Assembly (NCBI RefSeq): GCF_003990185.1
Contig: NZ_RZHF01000015.1
Span: 62,136-126,135, forward strand
Source: Vreelandella nanhaiensis
GTDB taxonomy: Bacteria > Pseudomonadota > Gammaproteobacteria > Pseudomonadales > Halomonadaceae
DNA: 64,000 bases
Reading direction: 5' to 3'
Part shown: positions 1 through 10,457 of the stretch, one piece after another
Position numbering within the stretch: the first letter of the stretch is position 1
How the letters are laid out: every line of letters starts with the position of its first letter
Program-made: the position numbers and the translations under genes
The notes under the pieces: model-generated
What the model was told of the DNA's origin: nothing
Database searches by the model: none
Seen by the model: only the letters and a program-made list of their open reading frames with translations

Positions 1-1
1 A

Positions 2-343
2 ATTGTTCGTGGCGGCGTGCAATCAATCGAGCGTGGCCAGCGCGAAGCGTCGCTTTCCCTCGGGCTTTCGCGTGTTCAGGCGTTTCGCTACGTGATCTGG
101 CCCCAGGCCTTTCGTCGGATGATTCCACCGCTGGGTAATCAGGGCATTATCAGTATTAAAGACACCTCTTTGTTTTCCGTGATTGGCGTGGGTGAGCTGG
201 TGCGCCAGGGGCAGATTTACATCGCCACCACGTTTACCGCCCTTGAGGTCTATTTCATGGTGGCGCTGATGTACCTGGCGATCACCTGGACCCTTTCCAT
301 TCTTCTGCGCCAGCTTGAGCGCAGAGGCATTGCCGGCCAATAA
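2..343 (+). CDS. Polar amino-acid ABC transporter permease, C-terminal part (starts outside window)
   Basis: The reading frame is open from base 2, so the gene begins left of the window and only the last 113 residues are visible. It is an inner-membrane permease of the HisM/GlnP family. The cytoplasmic EAA loop that docks onto the ATPase is visible (EASLSLGLS, then Q-A-F-R), followed by two hydrophobic segments. The ATPase gene starts 11 bases after the stop, so the two form one operon. The substrate (glutamate, glutamine, histidine or a similar polar amino acid) cannot be read from this fragment, and the binding-protein gene must lie further left. Confidence 0.9.
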   Translation: MVRGGVQSIERGQREASLSLGLSRVQAFRYVIWPQAFRRMIPPLGNQGIISIKDTSLFSVIGVGELVRQGQIYIATTFTALEVYFMVALMYLAITWTLSILLRQLERRGIAGQ

Positions 344-354
344 GGACACGTACA

Positions 355-1125
355 ATGACCGATACTGTGTCACCTACAACGCCGCCTATTGTGCGTATGC
401 AGAAGCTCAACAAGCACTTTGGCAGCCTGCATGTACTCGATGATATCGACCTTGAGATTGTGCCAGGCGAAGTCGTCGTGATTATCGGTGCCAGCGGCTC
501 GGGTAAATCGACCCTGATTCGCTGCATCAACGGCCTGGAAGAGTTTCAGTCGGGCACGCTGGCCGTTGATGGCAATACCCTGAAACCCGATGGCAAGAGC
601 AGCAAGGCGCTGCAGACTATCCGTACCGAAGTCGGCATGGTATTCCAGCAGTTCAACCTGTTTCCCCATCTCAGCGTTATCGACAACATTACCTTGGCCC
701 CCATGAAAGTACGTGGCTGGAACCGGGAAGATGCGGTCGCCACGGCTAAACGTCTGCTTGATCGGGTAGGCATTGCCGACCAGGCCAACAAGTACCCAAG
801 CCAGCTCTCCGGTGGCCAGCAGCAGCGGGTGGCACTGGCACGCGCTTTGGCCATGGAGCCACGTTTGATGCTGTTTGACGAGCCTACCTCGGCCCTGGAC
901 CCGGAGATGATAGGTGAAGTGCTGGATGCAATGCGTGAGCTTGCCAAAGAAGGCATGACTATGGTGATCGTTACCCATGAAATGGGCTTTGCCCGTGAAG
1001 TGGCTGACCGCGTTATCTTTATTCACAAGGGGGTAATTGCCGAACAGGGAACGCCTGAACAGATTTTTAGCACGCCTCAAAATGAGCAAACCCGTTCATT
1101 TCTGGCCCGCGTGTTAAAGCATTAA
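355..1125 (+). CDS. glnQ: Polar amino-acid ABC transporter ATP-binding protein (GlnQ type)
   Basis: This 256-residue cytoplasmic ATPase energises amino-acid uptake through the permease encoded just upstream. Walker A is GASGSGKST (about residues 45-53), the Q-loop is VFQQF (about 97-101), the ABC signature LSGGQ starts at about 151, and Walker B is LMLFDE (about 171-176), followed by the D-loop SALD. The H-loop histidine lies in VTHEMG. Length matches the GlnQ/HisP family. The ATG start has an AAGGA ribosome site. A clear intrinsic terminator follows, so it ends the operon. The family is certain; the symbol glnQ is used generically because substrate specificity is not visible. Confidence 0.92.
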   Translation: MTDTVSPTTPPIVRMQKLNKHFGSLHVLDDIDLEIVPGEVVVIIGASGSGKSTLIRCINGLEEFQSGTLAVDGNTLKPDGKSSKALQTIRTEVGMVFQQFNLFPHLSVIDNITLAPMKVRGWNREDAVATAKRLLDRVGIADQANKYPSQLSGGQQQRVALARALAMEPRLMLFDEPTSALDPEMIGEVLDAMRELAKEGMTMVIVTHEMGFAREVADRVIFIHKGVIAEQGTPEQIFSTPQNEQTRSFLARVLKH

Positions 1126-1158
1126 TCGATAAAAACGCTCGCTTTACCCTGAATTTTA

Positions 1159-1189
1159 ATGGCCTGTCCTTGTGACAGGCCATTTTTTT
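1159..1189 (+). terminator. Intrinsic terminator after the amino-acid transporter operon
   Basis: A perfect stem (ATGGCCTGTC paired with GACAGGCCAT) with a five-base loop is followed by a run of seven T. It separates the transporter operon from the putative origin region. Confidence 0.88.
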
Positions 1190-1192
1190 GCC

Positions 1193-1201
1193 TGTGGATA
1201 A
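1193..1201 (-). promoter_or_regulatory. DnaA box, perfect consensus
   Basis: TGTGGATAA on the plus strand, the reverse complement of TTATCCACA. It is the leftmost box of the putative origin cluster, 4 bases after the transporter terminator. Confidence 0.7.
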
Positions 1202-1462
1202 TGTTTTTTGATTTTTCTTCTTCACCAGGCCCTACCCCCCATTAACAGGACCTTCAAGACAATAAGAAATTGACGGACTGACTTGTTCACAGGTGCGGTA
1301 ACAAACCCGGTATGGGAAGGTGGATAAGCGGTTATTTTTGAGTGGTGTGGGTAAGTCGCTTTTTCATCCACAGGGGCCACACCGCTTCTGCGCAGGCACT
1401 ACGCTGCTTAATCACATAAATGTGAACAATTTAAACAGCTGAAATTTATGCTAATAATCGTG

Positions 1463-1471
1463 TTATGCACA
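1463..1471 (+). promoter_or_regulatory. DnaA box, perfect consensus
   Basis: TTATGCACA matches TTATNCACA exactly. It sits about 40 bases left of the T-rich candidate unwinding element. Confidence 0.68.
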
Positions 1472-1575
1472 GAAACTGTCCACACTAGTAGTTACAACAT
1501 TAACAGAACTTCTCTTATTTTATTTTTATGTTGTTATTAATAGAGACAGATAGATGAATTGAGGTGTGGAAAAAC

Positions 1576-1604
1576 CTGACGGTTACCCACAGGGGGTTTA
1601 TACT
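1576..1604 (+). promoter_or_regulatory. Candidate mnmG promoter with a DnaA-box-like site in the spacer
   Basis: CTGACG (1576-1581) and TATACT (1599-1604) are separated by 17 bases and resemble sigma-70 -35 and -10 elements. The near-consensus DnaA box TTACCCACA (1583-1591) lies in the spacer, so DnaA binding could directly compete with RNA polymerase. Transcription would start near 1611, giving a leader of about 70 bases before the TTG start of mnmG. Confidence 0.5.
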
Positions 1605-1650
1605 GGCGGGCTTATTGAATCTGGGGCCTATCCATCGGCTCCCATCATCC

Positions 1651-1664
1651 GTGCCAATTGGCAC
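1651..1664. repeat. Perfect 14-bp palindrome in the mnmG leader
   Basis: GTGCCAATTGGCAC reads the same on both strands and ends 15 bases before the mnmG start codon, just upstream of its ribosome-binding site. It could be an operator or a small RNA hairpin; no specific regulator is recognised. Confidence 0.5.
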
Positions 1665-1679
1665 AAGAAGAGGTGTCTC

Positions 1680-3584
1680 TTGAATTACCCCGACCGCTTT
1701 GACGTGATTGTCATCGGCGGTGGCCATGCGGGAACTGAAGCCGCATTGGCCTCTGCTCGTATGGGCTGTCAAACCCTGCTGCTCACCCATAACATCGAGA
1801 CGTTAGGCCAGATGTCGTGCAATCCGGCCATCGGTGGCATTGGCAAAAGTCATCTGGTTAAGGAAATCGATGCACTGGGTGGCGCAATGGGGCTTGCCAC
1901 TGATTTGGGCGGCATTCAGTTTCGTGTGCTAAATGCTCGTAAGGGTCCTGCAGTACGTGCTACACGTGCCCAGGCCGACCGGATCCGCTATAAAGCGGCA
2001 ATCCGGGGCATGCTTGAAAACCAGCCCAACCTGACCATTTTCCAGCAGGCCGCAGGCGATCTGGTTGTGGATAACGATACTGTTCGTGGCGTGGTCACGG
2101 AAACCGGCATTCGTTTTTATGCCGAATCCGTCGTGCTTTCGACAGGCACGTTTTTAGGCGGCGTTATCCATATTGGCCTGGATCAAAGCCGGGGTGGCCG
2201 AGCAGGCGATCCACCTTCCAACGCCCTGGCCGAGCGTTTGCGCGCGCTACCTTTTCGGGTTGACCGGTTAAAAACTGGCACGCCACCGCGCATCGATGCC
2301 AAAAGCGTGGATTTTTCCCAGCTTGAAGAGCAACCTGGCGATACCCCAACGCCTGTGATGTCGTACCTTGGTTCGCGGGAAATGCATCCTCGACAGGTCA
2401 GCTGCCACATTGCGCATACCAATGAACGTACACATGAGCTAATTCTGGCCAATCTTGATCGCTCGCCAATGTATTCAGGAGTGATCGAAGGCATTGGCCC
2501 CCGCTACTGCCCGTCGATTGAAGACAAAGTGCACCGCTTTGCGGATAAGTCGAGCCACCAGGTGTTTATCGAACCGGAAGGTCTCGATACCCACGAGCTC
2601 TATCCCAACGGTATTTCCACCTCGCTGCCCTTTGACATACAGCTACAGGTGGTTCGCTCGATCAAGGGGCTGGAAAACGCCCATATCACGCGCCCGGGCT
2701 ATGCCATTGAGTACGATTTCTTCGACCCGCGCGACTTGAAGCACTCGCTGGAAACCAAATTTATCCACAACCTGTTTTTCGCCGGTCAGATCAATGGCAC
2801 AACGGGTTATGAGGAGGCTGGCGCTCAGGGCCTGCTTGCTGGGTTGAATGCAGCCCGGCGTGCCAAGCAGTTGGACGCTTGGTATCCGCGCCGCGACGAG
2901 GCCTACCTAGGCGTACTGGTCGACGACTTGATCACCTTGGGTACCAAAGAACCTTATCGCATGTTTACCTCGCGGGCGGAGTATCGTCTGCTGCTGCGTG
3001 AAGACAACGCGGATCTACGCCTGACCGAGAAGGGCCGCGAGCTGGGTCTGGTCGATGATCAACGCTGGAAAGCATTCAGCGAAAAGCGTGAAGCCATTTC
3101 GCGTGAAACCGCCCGCCTCGCCAGTGTCTGGGTACAGCCAACAAGCCCGGCAGCGGCCAAGATTGCCGAAAAGACCGGCAAACCGCTAACGCGTGAATAT
3201 CGCTTGAGTGATCTTCTGCGTCGTCCTGAGCTTAGCTATGCCGATCTTGCAGATCTGCCGGGCCTGGATAACGCTCTGATCGATGATGAGGCAGTAGCCG
3301 AGCAAGTTCAGATTCAGGCCAAGTACGAAGGCTATATCGAGCGTCAGCAGGGCGAGATTGACAAGCTCAAGCGTCATGAAGCGATGCCGCTTCCCGCTGA
3401 CCTGGATTACCAGCGGGTGGAAGGGCTCTCTAACGAGATCCGCCAAAAACTTGCTGAAACCCGGCCGGAAACCCTGGCCCAGGCGGCACGTATTTCAGGC
3501 GTTACCCCGGCTGCCGTCTCCATTTTGCTGGTGCATCTTAAAAAGCGCCGCCTGATCGCCTCTCCGGAGGTGGCCAACGGATGA
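1680..3584 (+). CDS. mnmG: tRNA uridine-34 5-carboxymethylaminomethyl modification enzyme MnmG (GidA)
   Basis: This is the FAD-dependent subunit of the MnmE-MnmG complex that modifies the wobble uridine of certain tRNAs. The N-terminal dinucleotide-binding motif is IGGGHAGTE, and the conserved [12 protein letters not shown] segment follows. The C-terminal helical domain that contacts MnmE is complete. I place the start at the TTG at 1680 (Met-Asn-Tyr-Pro-Asp-Arg-Phe), with AAGAGG six bases upstream, giving 634 residues, the usual family length. An upstream in-frame GTG at 1566 would add 38 unconserved residues and overlap DnaA-box-like sites and the candidate promoter. The stop overlaps the rsmG start by four bases, indicating translational coupling. 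Confidence 0.96.
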   Translation: MNYPDRFDVIVIGGGHAGTEAALASARMGCQTLLLTHNIETLGQMSCNPAIGGIGKSHLVKEIDALGGAMGLATDLGGIQFRVLNARKGPAVRATRAQADRIRYKAAIRGMLENQPNLTIFQQAAGDLVVDNDTVRGVVTETGIRFYAESVVLSTGTFLGGVIHIGLDQSRGGRAGDPPSNALAERLRALPFRVDRLKTGTPPRIDAKSVDFSQLEEQPGDTPTPVMSYLGSREMHPRQVSCHIAHTNERTHELILANLDRSPMYSGVIEGIGPRYCPSIEDKVHRFADKSSHQVFIEPEGLDTHELYPNGISTSLPFDIQLQVVRSIKGLENAHITRPGYAIEYDFFDPRDLKHSLETKFIHNLFFAGQINGTTGYEEAGAQGLLAGLNAARRAKQLDAWYPRRDEAYLGVLVDDLITLGTKEPYRMFTSRAEYRLLLREDNADLRLTEKGRELGLVDDQRWKAFSEKREAISRETARLASVWVQPTSPAAAKIAEKTGKPLTREYRLSDLLRRPELSYADLADLPGLDNALIDDEAVAEQVQIQAKYEGYIERQQGEIDKLKRHEAMPLPADLDYQRVEGLSNEIRQKLAETRPETLAQAARISGVTPAAVSILLVHLKKRRLIASPEVANG

Positions 3585-4261
3585 GTGGGTTAACGGGACT
3601 GCTCAATACCCTGCCGGCAAGCGTGACCACCCGTCTGGATGCGGGGCTGGGGCAGCTTGGCCTTTCGGTGAGCGATCATCAGCGTGAACAGCTGCTTGGG
3701 TTTGTCGCCCTATTGCACAAGTGGAACAAGGCTTATAACCTCACGGCTGTTCGCGATATTAACGAGATGGTAACCCGTCACGTGTTGGATAGCGCGGCTG
3801 TGGCCCCCCATGTTGCTGGCCCACGGCTTCTGGACGTAGGCGCAGGGCCAGGCTTGCCGGGCATTGTGCTGGCCATTCTGAACCCTGACCTTGCGGTAAC
3901 GCTTGTGGATAGCAATGGCAAGAAAGTCCGCTTTCAACGTCAGGCCGTTATGGAGCTTGGGTTGACTAACGTGACGCCGAGCCAGGCGCGGGTGGAAGCA
4001 TTCAGTGACCAGCTCTTTGATCAGGTGATTTCCCGGGCGTTTGCAAGCCTGGTTGATTTTGTCACCTTGACCCGTGAGCTGCCCAAGGCAGGCGGGCAGT
4101 GGCTGGCCATGAAAGGGCCTGGCGCCGATGAGGAACTGCGCCAGTTGCCAAGTGGTGTTCGGCTGACAACACGCCACCTGCTGAAAGTCCCCTTTGAAAC
4201 GGCCGAGCGACAGCTGTTGATTCTGAACGTTGATTCTGAACCCCAGGAAGGAGTTGAGTAA
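3581..4261 (+). CDS. rsmG: 16S rRNA (guanine-527-N7)-methyltransferase RsmG (GidB)
   Basis: This 226-residue SAM-dependent methyltransferase modifies G527 of 16S rRNA in the 30S subunit. The SAM-binding glycine-rich loop [13 protein letters not shown] lies at about residues 83-95, preceded by the family motif [11 protein letters not shown] (about 47-57). Length is typical. The ATGA overlap with mnmG and the immediately following parA start place it in one mnmG-rsmG-parA-parB transcription unit. In other bacteria loss of this gene gives low-level streptomycin resistance. Confidence 0.96.
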   Translation: MSGLTGLLNTLPASVTTRLDAGLGQLGLSVSDHQREQLLGFVALLHKWNKAYNLTAVRDINEMVTRHVLDSAAVAPHVAGPRLLDVGAGPGLPGIVLAILNPDLAVTLVDSNGKKVRFQRQAVMELGLTNVTPSQARVEAFSDQLFDQVISRAFASLVDFVTLTRELPKAGGQWLAMKGPGADEELRQLPSGVRLTTRHLLKVPFETAERQLLILNVDSEPQEGVE

Positions 4262-5029
4262 GTGAGCCAGATCATTGCCCTGACCAACCAAAAAGGCGGC
4301 GTGGGCAAGACCACCTCGGCCGTTAACCTGGCAGCCAGTCTCGCCGCGCTTGATCGGCGAGTACTGCTGGTGGATCTTGATCCCCAGGGACACGCCAGCA
4401 TGGGCAGTGGTATCGACAAACACGAACTCGACAAAAGTGTTCTCGATGTGTTGCTGGGTGAAGCAACGGCCACCGATACCATCGCCCGGCAACTACCAGT
4501 TAAGTATGACGTTTTGCCGGGTAACGGTGACTTGACGGCTGCGGAAGTTGAGCTTCTTGACCTGGATAAGCGCGAAAGCTGCCTGACCTTGGCGTTAGGC
4601 TCGGTTACCGATAACTACGACGTGGTGTTGATTGACTGCCCGCCTTCGCTGAATATGCTGACGGTCAACGCCTTGACCGCAGCCAACAGTGTATTGATTC
4701 CACTGCAGTGTGAATTTTACGCCCTGGAAGGGCTATCGGCACTTTTGGATACCGTTGAACAGATCAAGCAGAGTGTTAATCCCGATCTGGCGATTGCCGG
4801 TATCCTACGTACCATGTACGACAAACGTACGAGTTTGACCCGTGAAGTGGACAAGCAGCTACGCGACTTTTTTGGCGATGCGCTGCTGAAAACAACGATT
4901 CCACGTAACGTTAAAGTGGCTGAAGCGCCAAGTCATGGGCTACCCGTTACGCAATATGCCCGCTTCTCACGGGGCAGCCAGGCGTACCGCGTGCTGGCAA
5001 AAGAAATGATTCGTCGGTTATCGCTATAA
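4262..5029 (+). CDS. parA: Chromosome partitioning ATPase ParA (Soj)
   Basis: This 255-residue ParA-family ATPase binds DNA non-specifically when ATP-bound and drives separation of ParB-parS complexes. The deviant Walker A motif KGGVGKTT starts at residue 11, the Walker A-prime region is LLVDLDPQG, and Walker B is LIDCPPS. No N-terminal helix-turn-helix is present, so it is the small chromosomal type. The start is a GTG that follows the rsmG stop codon with no gap, and its ribosome site lies in the rsmG end (CAGGAAGGAG). The position beside parB and a putative oriC is the usual one. Confidence 0.96.
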   Translation: MSQIIALTNQKGGVGKTTSAVNLAASLAALDRRVLLVDLDPQGHASMGSGIDKHELDKSVLDVLLGEATATDTIARQLPVKYDVLPGNGDLTAAEVELLDLDKRESCLTLALGSVTDNYDVVLIDCPPSLNMLTVNALTAANSVLIPLQCEFYALEGLSALLDTVEQIKQSVNPDLAIAGILRTMYDKRTSLTREVDKQLRDFFGDALLKTTIPRNVKVAEAPSHGLPVTQYARFSRGSQAYRVLAKEMIRRLSL

Positions 5030-5056
5030 CGTATTGATCAGTCCGAGGGAAAGCGA

Positions 5057-5986
5057 ATGACGCGTAAACGCGCGCTAGGACGTGGCCTGGATGCCCTAAT
5101 TGGTGCGGGCGCTCGTCGCCGTGACAATCTGGAACTTACCGGTAGCCCGGCATTGGAAGCCCATTACGAGGCATCCCCAGTCGTGGCACCCAATGAAGCT
5201 GCCCCTGAGCGCCTGGAGCGCCTGCCGCTTGGTCAACTAGCGCGCGGCAAGTATCAGCCGCGCCGGGATATTCAGCCTGAGGCCCTTGAGGAACTGGCAG
5301 ATTCCATCCGAGCCCAGGGGGTAATGCAGCCCATTGTGGTGCGCCCGGTAGGCGAGGATCGCTACGAAATTATTGCCGGTGAGCGGCGCTGGCGTGCAGC
5401 CCAGCTGGCCGAGCTTGACGTTATTCCGGCGGTCATTCGTGAAGTCAGCGATGAAGTGGCGCTGGCCTTGGCCCTGATTGAAAATATTCAGCGTGAAAAC
5501 CTCAATGCCATTGAAGAAGCGCTGGCGCTTAAGCGCTTGGGCGATGAGTTTGAGCTGACACAGCAGCAGATTGCCGATGCGGTGGGGAAGTCGCGCACTC
5601 AGGTCGCCAACTTGCTGCGTCTGCTGGCGCTGGACCCAGAGGTGCAAACACTGTTGGAGCGCGGTGACCTGGATATGGGCCACGCCCGCGCTATGCTTTC
5701 TCTAAGCAGTGCCCAGCAGCGCCAGGTAGCTCATGAGGTGGTCAATAGTGATTTAACGGTGCGGGCAACCGAAGCATTGGTCAAGAAAGTCCAAACCAGC
5801 CAGGCAGTGCCTAAAAGCCCTGCCCGGCCCACTAAGCCTATGGATGTGTCACGTCTTGAAACTCAGCTAGGCGAGCTGCTTGGCGCGCCAGTTTCTATTG
5901 ACCATGGCAACAAGGGCAAAGGTAAAGTCACTATCCGCTATACAAGTCTTGATGAGTTGGATGGCATTCTCGCGCATATCAAATAA
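5057..5986 (+). CDS. parB: Chromosome partitioning protein ParB (Spo0J)
   Basis: This 309-residue CTP-dependent DNA clamp loads at parS sites and partners with ParA. The N-terminal ParA-interaction motif (KRALGRGLDALIG) is followed by a linker, the ParB/Srx domain with the arginine-rich CTP-binding box GERRWRAAQ (about 108-116), a helix-turn-helix (about 167-188) and a C-terminal dimerisation domain. It lies 27 bases after parA with a GAGGGAAAG ribosome site. No canonical parS sequence was seen in this window, so the loading sites must lie elsewhere. Confidence 0.96.
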   Translation: MTRKRALGRGLDALIGAGARRRDNLELTGSPALEAHYEASPVVAPNEAAPERLERLPLGQLARGKYQPRRDIQPEALEELADSIRAQGVMQPIVVRPVGEDRYEIIAGERRWRAAQLAELDVIPAVIREVSDEVALALALIENIQRENLNAIEEALALKRLGDEFELTQQQIADAVGKSRTQVANLLRLLALDPEVQTLLERGDLDMGHARAMLSLSSAQQRQVAHEVVNSDLTVRATEALVKKVQTSQAVPKSPARPTKPMDVSRLETQLGELLGAPVSIDHGNKGKGKVTIRYTSLDELDGILAHIK

Positions 5987-6081
5987 ATAGCAGGCTTACT
6001 AAGATGTCGTTAGAAGCCGCCTTTTTTTCACCCTTTGGTAGCAAGACTCTACCTAAACGCGTTAAATACGCGCAACTTCGG

Positions 6082-6110
6082 TTGAAGGTGTGATAGCGCT
6101 TCCCTATAAT
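6082..6110 (+). promoter_or_regulatory. Sigma-70 promoter for the atp operon
   Basis: TTGAAG (6082-6087) and a perfect TATAAT (6105-6110) are separated by 17 bases, in the 193-base gap between parB and atpI. It is the only near-consensus promoter seen upstream of the ATP synthase operon. Confidence 0.75.
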
Positions 6111-6179
6111 CGCGCAAGATTTGTGTAGGTTGTTCATGCATAGTAATTGAACAACCGTTCGCTACCAGGGTGCTGGGTA

Positions 6180-6578
6180 ATGAAACAGCGTATTGAAACC
6201 CAGCGACGAAAGGCTTATGTCATTCGGCTTACTACGGTGCAGCTAATAGTCGCACTGGCCGGTATGTTGGCGGCCTATCCGGTAGCGGGCACCGCCGGCG
6301 TGCTATCAGTCATATCGGGAGTTTTGGTCGCCTTGCTGCCCCAGGCTTTCTTTATACAGAGGTTAGGTATCCTGCGTAGTAGGCGCAGGCCATCAAGCGC
6401 TGTTAATCTGTTTCGCGCCGAAGCAGGCAAGTTTGGTTTGACGGTGGCACTGTTTAGCGCAGTGTTCGTGGTAGTGCCCCCCTCAAACCCCGCTTTCTTT
6501 TTTAGTGCTTATGTGGCGGTTGTTCTGATGCATGGGTTAACCCCCTTGTTTATGCGCAGGCATCGTACACTTGATTGA
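6180..6578 (+). CDS. atpI: ATP synthase subunit I
   Basis: This 132-residue membrane protein has about four hydrophobic segments and is encoded at the head of the ATP synthase operon. AtpI helps assembly of the c-ring in some bacteria and is not part of the finished enzyme. It is poorly conserved and is recognised mainly by size, topology and position. An in-frame TTG at 6147 exists, but the ATG at 6180 begins the usual basic N-terminus (MKQRIETQRRKAY), so I chose it. The stop lies 12 bases before atpB. Confidence 0.85.
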   Translation: MKQRIETQRRKAYVIRLTTVQLIVALAGMLAAYPVAGTAGVLSVISGVLVALLPQAFFIQRLGILRSRRRPSSAVNLFRAEAGKFGLTVALFSAVFVVVPPSNPAFFFSAYVAVVLMHGLTPLFMRRHRTLD

Positions 6579-7418
<840 letters not shown>

Positions 7419-7478
7419 CGTGACCGATGTCACGTACGCCGATTTCAAGAACCCGTTTCATTAACCCACAACCCTTAA

Positions 7479-7733
<255 letters not shown>

Positions 7734-7810
7734 TGATAGCTTTACCGGGCGGTTAACCGCTCGGTTTTGTTTCACTCCGGTCGCCACGAACTTGTCAGAG
7801 GTACATCCCT

Positions 7811-8281
7811 GTGAATATCAACATGACGCTTATCGGGCAGACGATCGCCTTCGCGATCTTTGTCTGGTTTTGCATAAAGTACGTGTGGCCTCCGATCAGC
7901 AACGCGCTTAACGAGCGTCAGAAAAAAATTGCTGATGGCTTGGATGCAGCCAGCCGTGCTACCCGTGATCTTGAGCTTGCTCAAGAGCGGGCAGAGCAGA
8001 CGCTGCGTGAGAGCAAGGAACAAGCTTCTCAAATCCTTGAGCAAGCCAACAAGCGCTCTGCTCAGATGATCGAAGAAGCCCGCGAGCAGGCCCGCGCAGA
8101 AGGTGAACGTCTAATGGCGGGCGCCCGTTCCGAGATTGAGCTAGAAATTAATCGCGCGAAAGAAGAGCTGCGTGCCCAGGTGTCTCACCTGGCAATCGTT
8201 GGCGCTGAGCGTGTTCTAGAAGCCTCTGTCGACGAGAAAGCGCATCGCGAGCTGCTTGATAAGTTAGCCGCTGAACTGTAA
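7811..8281 (+). CDS. atpF: F0F1 ATP synthase subunit b
   Basis: This 156-residue peripheral stalk subunit has one N-terminal membrane helix ([19 protein letters not shown]) and a long charged coiled coil that dimerises and binds delta. The GTG at 7811 gives the typical beginning [10 protein letters not shown]; the later ATG at 7823 would cut into this. It is followed 11 bases later by atpH. Confidence 0.96.
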   Translation: MNINMTLIGQTIAFAIFVWFCIKYVWPPISNALNERQKKIADGLDAASRATRDLELAQERAEQTLRESKEQASQILEQANKRSAQMIEEAREQARAEGERLMAGARSEIELEINRAKEELRAQVSHLAIVGAERVLEASVDEKAHRELLDKLAAEL

Positions 8282-8292
8282 GGAGGTGAATT

Positions 8293-8829
8293 ATGGCGGA
8301 ATTACATACCGTCGCTCGTCCTTACGCTAAGGCGGCGTTTGAACACGCGCGTGATCATGATGCGCTTGATAGCTGGTCACAGGCGCTGGGGTATTTAGGC
8401 GCCGCCGTGGCAGATGACGAGGTTCGTCGTCTGCTGGGCAGCCCGAAAATCGAGAACGAAAAGAAAGTTGCCCTGCTCATTGAGATGTTTCCAGAGCAGC
8501 AGAGTGATTCGTTAACTCGGTTTTTGGATGCCCTGGCCGATCAAGGTCGTTTAACGGCCCTGCCTTCAATTGCTGAGCAGTTCGAGCATTTACGTGCCGA
8601 GCATGAGCAGCGCATTGAGGTCATGGTAACGTCAGCCTATGCGCTGACAGCTGAAGAGCAGACCAAGCTAGCAAACGCGCTCAAGAAACGTCTGAATCGC
8701 GAAATCTCCATTACTACTCAGGTGGATAAGTCGCTTATTGGCGGTGTCATCCTGCGTGCCGGCGATACCGTCATTGACGGTTCGGTGCGTGGTCGATTGA
8801 ACCGCCTTTCTGAAGCGCTGACCGTTTGA
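8293..8829 (+). CDS. atpH: F0F1 ATP synthase subunit delta
   Basis: This 178-residue subunit links the b dimer to the top of F1. It has the usual N-terminal helical bundle ([12 protein letters not shown]) and the C-terminal signature [21 protein letters not shown] shortened here to its first and last parts ([15 protein letters not shown]). A strong AAGGAGGTG ribosome site precedes the ATG. It lies in the middle of the atp operon. Confidence 0.96.
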   Translation: MAELHTVARPYAKAAFEHARDHDALDSWSQALGYLGAAVADDEVRRLLGSPKIENEKKVALLIEMFPEQQSDSLTRFLDALADQGRLTALPSIAEQFEHLRAEHEQRIEVMVTSAYALTAEEQTKLANALKKRLNREISITTQVDKSLIGGVILRAGDTVIDGSVRGRLNRLSEALTV

Positions 8830-8845
8830 GTCTGAGGGACATGGC

Positions 8846-10390
8846 ATGCAGCAACTGAATCCTTCCGAGATCAGCGACATCATCAAGCAGCGAATCGAAA
8901 AGCTTGACGTCGCATCCGAAGCCCGTAATCAGGGCACCATTGTGAGCGTTTCCGACGGTATCGTGAAAATTCACGGCCTCGAAGATGCCATGTTTGGTGA
9001 AATGATTGAATTTCCCAACAGCGTTTTTGGCATGGTACTCAACCTGGAGCGCGACTCCGTAGGTGCCGTTGTCCTGGGTGACTACCTGCTGCTTGAAGAA
9101 GGCATGACCGCCAAGTGTACCGGTCGCATTCTTGAAGTACCGGTAGGCCCTGAGCTGATTGGCCGTGTTGTCGATGCGCTGGGTAACCCGATCGACGGCA
9201 AGGGCGAGATCAACGCCAAGATGACCGACGCGGTAGAAAAAGTAGCGCCGGGCGTTATTACCCGCCAGTCGGTTGATGAGCCGATCCAAACGGGTCTGAA
9301 ATCCATCGATTCCATGGTGCCGATCGGTCGCGGTCAGCGTGAGCTGATTATCGGTGATCGCCAGATTGGTAAATCGGCCATCGCGATCGATGCGATTATC
9401 AACCAGAAAGGCAAGGGCGTTACCTGTGTCTATGTGGCCATTGGTCAGAAGCAATCGACCATTGCCAACATAGTAAGAAAGCTTGAAGAGCACGGCGCGA
9501 TGGGGCATACCATCGTGGTGGCCGCGGGCGCCGCTGACCCGGCACCCATGCAGTTCTTGGCCGCCTACTCTGGCTGCACCATGGGCGAGTACTTCCGGGA
9601 CCGTGGTGAAGATGCCCTGATCGTGTATGACGATCTCTCAAAGCAGGCTGTGGCTTACCGTCAGGTATCCCTGCTGCTGCGTCGTCCGCCAGGCCGTGAA
9701 GCTTACCCGGGTGACGTTTTCTATCTCCACTCACGTCTGCTGGAGCGTGCCGCGCGCGTTAACGCCGACTACGTTGAGAAATTCACCAATGGCGAAGTGA
9801 CAGGCAAAACCGGCTCATTGACCGCACTGCCGATCATCGAAACCCAGGGTGGCGACGTTTCCGCGTTCGTTCCGACCAACGTGATCTCGATCACCGACGG
9901 TCAGATCTTCCTTGAGACCAACCTGTTCAACTCCGGTATTCGTCCGGCGATTAACGCAGGTCTGTCGGTTTCTCGTGTAGGTGGTGCTGCGCAAACCAAG
10001 ATCATCAAGAAGCTTGGCGGCAGCGTACGTCTGGCCCTGGCTCAGTATCGTGAGCTGGCGGCGTTCTCGCAGTTTGCCTCTGATCTGGATGAAGCAACAC
10101 GTAAGCAGCTTGAGCACGGTCAGCGTGTTACCGAGCTGATGAAGCAGAACCAGTACTCGCCGATGTCTGTGGCAGAAATGGCTCTCTCGCTGTACGCCGC
10201 CAATGAAGGCTATTTGGATGACGTGAGCGTCGACAAAGTGCTGGACTTCGAACGTGCCCTGCACGGTTACATGAAGTCTGAGCATGGCGATCTGCTCGAC
10301 AAGATCAACCAGACCGGCGACTACAACGACGAGATTAAAGACGGCATGAAGTCGGGTCTCGAGAAGTTCAAGGCGACTCAGAGCTGGTAA
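8846..10390 (+). CDS. atpA: F0F1 ATP synthase subunit alpha
   Basis: This 514-residue F1 subunit binds nucleotide at the non-catalytic sites and supplies the arginine finger. The P-loop GDRQIGKSA is at about residues 170-178, and the family signature [13 protein letters not shown] is present in the C-terminal half. Length matches the family. A short hairpin-like stretch (GCCCGCC...GGCGGGC) lies between atpA and atpG and may affect their relative expression. Confidence 0.97.
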   Translation: MQQLNPSEISDIIKQRIEKLDVASEARNQGTIVSVSDGIVKIHGLEDAMFGEMIEFPNSVFGMVLNLERDSVGAVVLGDYLLLEEGMTAKCTGRILEVPVGPELIGRVVDALGNPIDGKGEINAKMTDAVEKVAPGVITRQSVDEPIQTGLKSIDSMVPIGRGQRELIIGDRQIGKSAIAIDAIINQKGKGVTCVYVAIGQKQSTIANIVRKLEEHGAMGHTIVVAAGAADPAPMQFLAAYSGCTMGEYFRDRGEDALIVYDDLSKQAVAYRQVSLLLRRPPGREAYPGDVFYLHSRLLERAARVNADYVEKFTNGEVTGKTGSLTALPIIETQGGDVSAFVPTNVISITDGQIFLETNLFNSGIRPAINAGLSVSRVGGAAQTKIIKKLGGSVRLALAQYRELAAFSQFASDLDEATRKQLEHGQRVTELMKQNQYSPMSVAEMALSLYAANEGYLDDVSVDKVLDFERALHGYMKSEHGDLLDKINQTGDYNDEIKDGMKSGLEKFKATQSW

Positions 10391-10457
10391 TGTCTGGCCC
10401 GCCTTTACAGGCGGGCTTGCCTACTTTCTGAGAGCCACGAACGAAGGGTAGATCGCT

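Larger units (their letters stand above)
1190..1600. other. oriC: Putative chromosomal replication origin (oriC) upstream of mnmG
   Basis: This AT-rich gene-free interval carries a cluster of DnaA-box-like 9-mers (consensus TTATNCACA). Perfect matches are 1193-1201 (minus strand) and 1463-1471 (plus). Single-mismatch versions are at 1283-1291, 1319-1327, 1346-1354, 1364-1372, 1421-1429, 1565-1573 and 1583-1591. A T-rich stretch at about 1510-1552 could be the unwinding element. It lies directly upstream of mnmG-rsmG-parA-parB-atp, the position of oriC in Escherichia coli (beside gidA/mnmG). I found no GATC in 1190-1680, so Dam/SeqA control as in E. coli is unlikely. The box counts are read directly; origin function is inference. 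An origin beside dnaA elsewhere in the genome is the main alternative. Confidence 0.75.

Noticed and set aside
370..1089. Long minus-strand open frame opposite the ABC ATPase gene
   Set aside because: It is a shadow of glnQ, with no ribosome site and no recognisable family.
1566..1679. N-terminal extension of mnmG from a GTG
   Set aside because: The extension covers DnaA-box-like sites and the candidate promoter, is unlike MnmG N-termini, and the TTG at 1680 has a good ribosome site.
4262..5986. parS sites near parA-parB
   Set aside because: I looked for the 16-base CACGTG-centred palindrome near parAB and at every CACGTG I noticed in the window; none had the required flanks.
8771..9508. 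245-codon minus-strand open frame opposite atpH/atpA
   Set aside because: Antisense shadow of highly conserved ATP synthase genes; composition follows the codon pattern of the plus strand.
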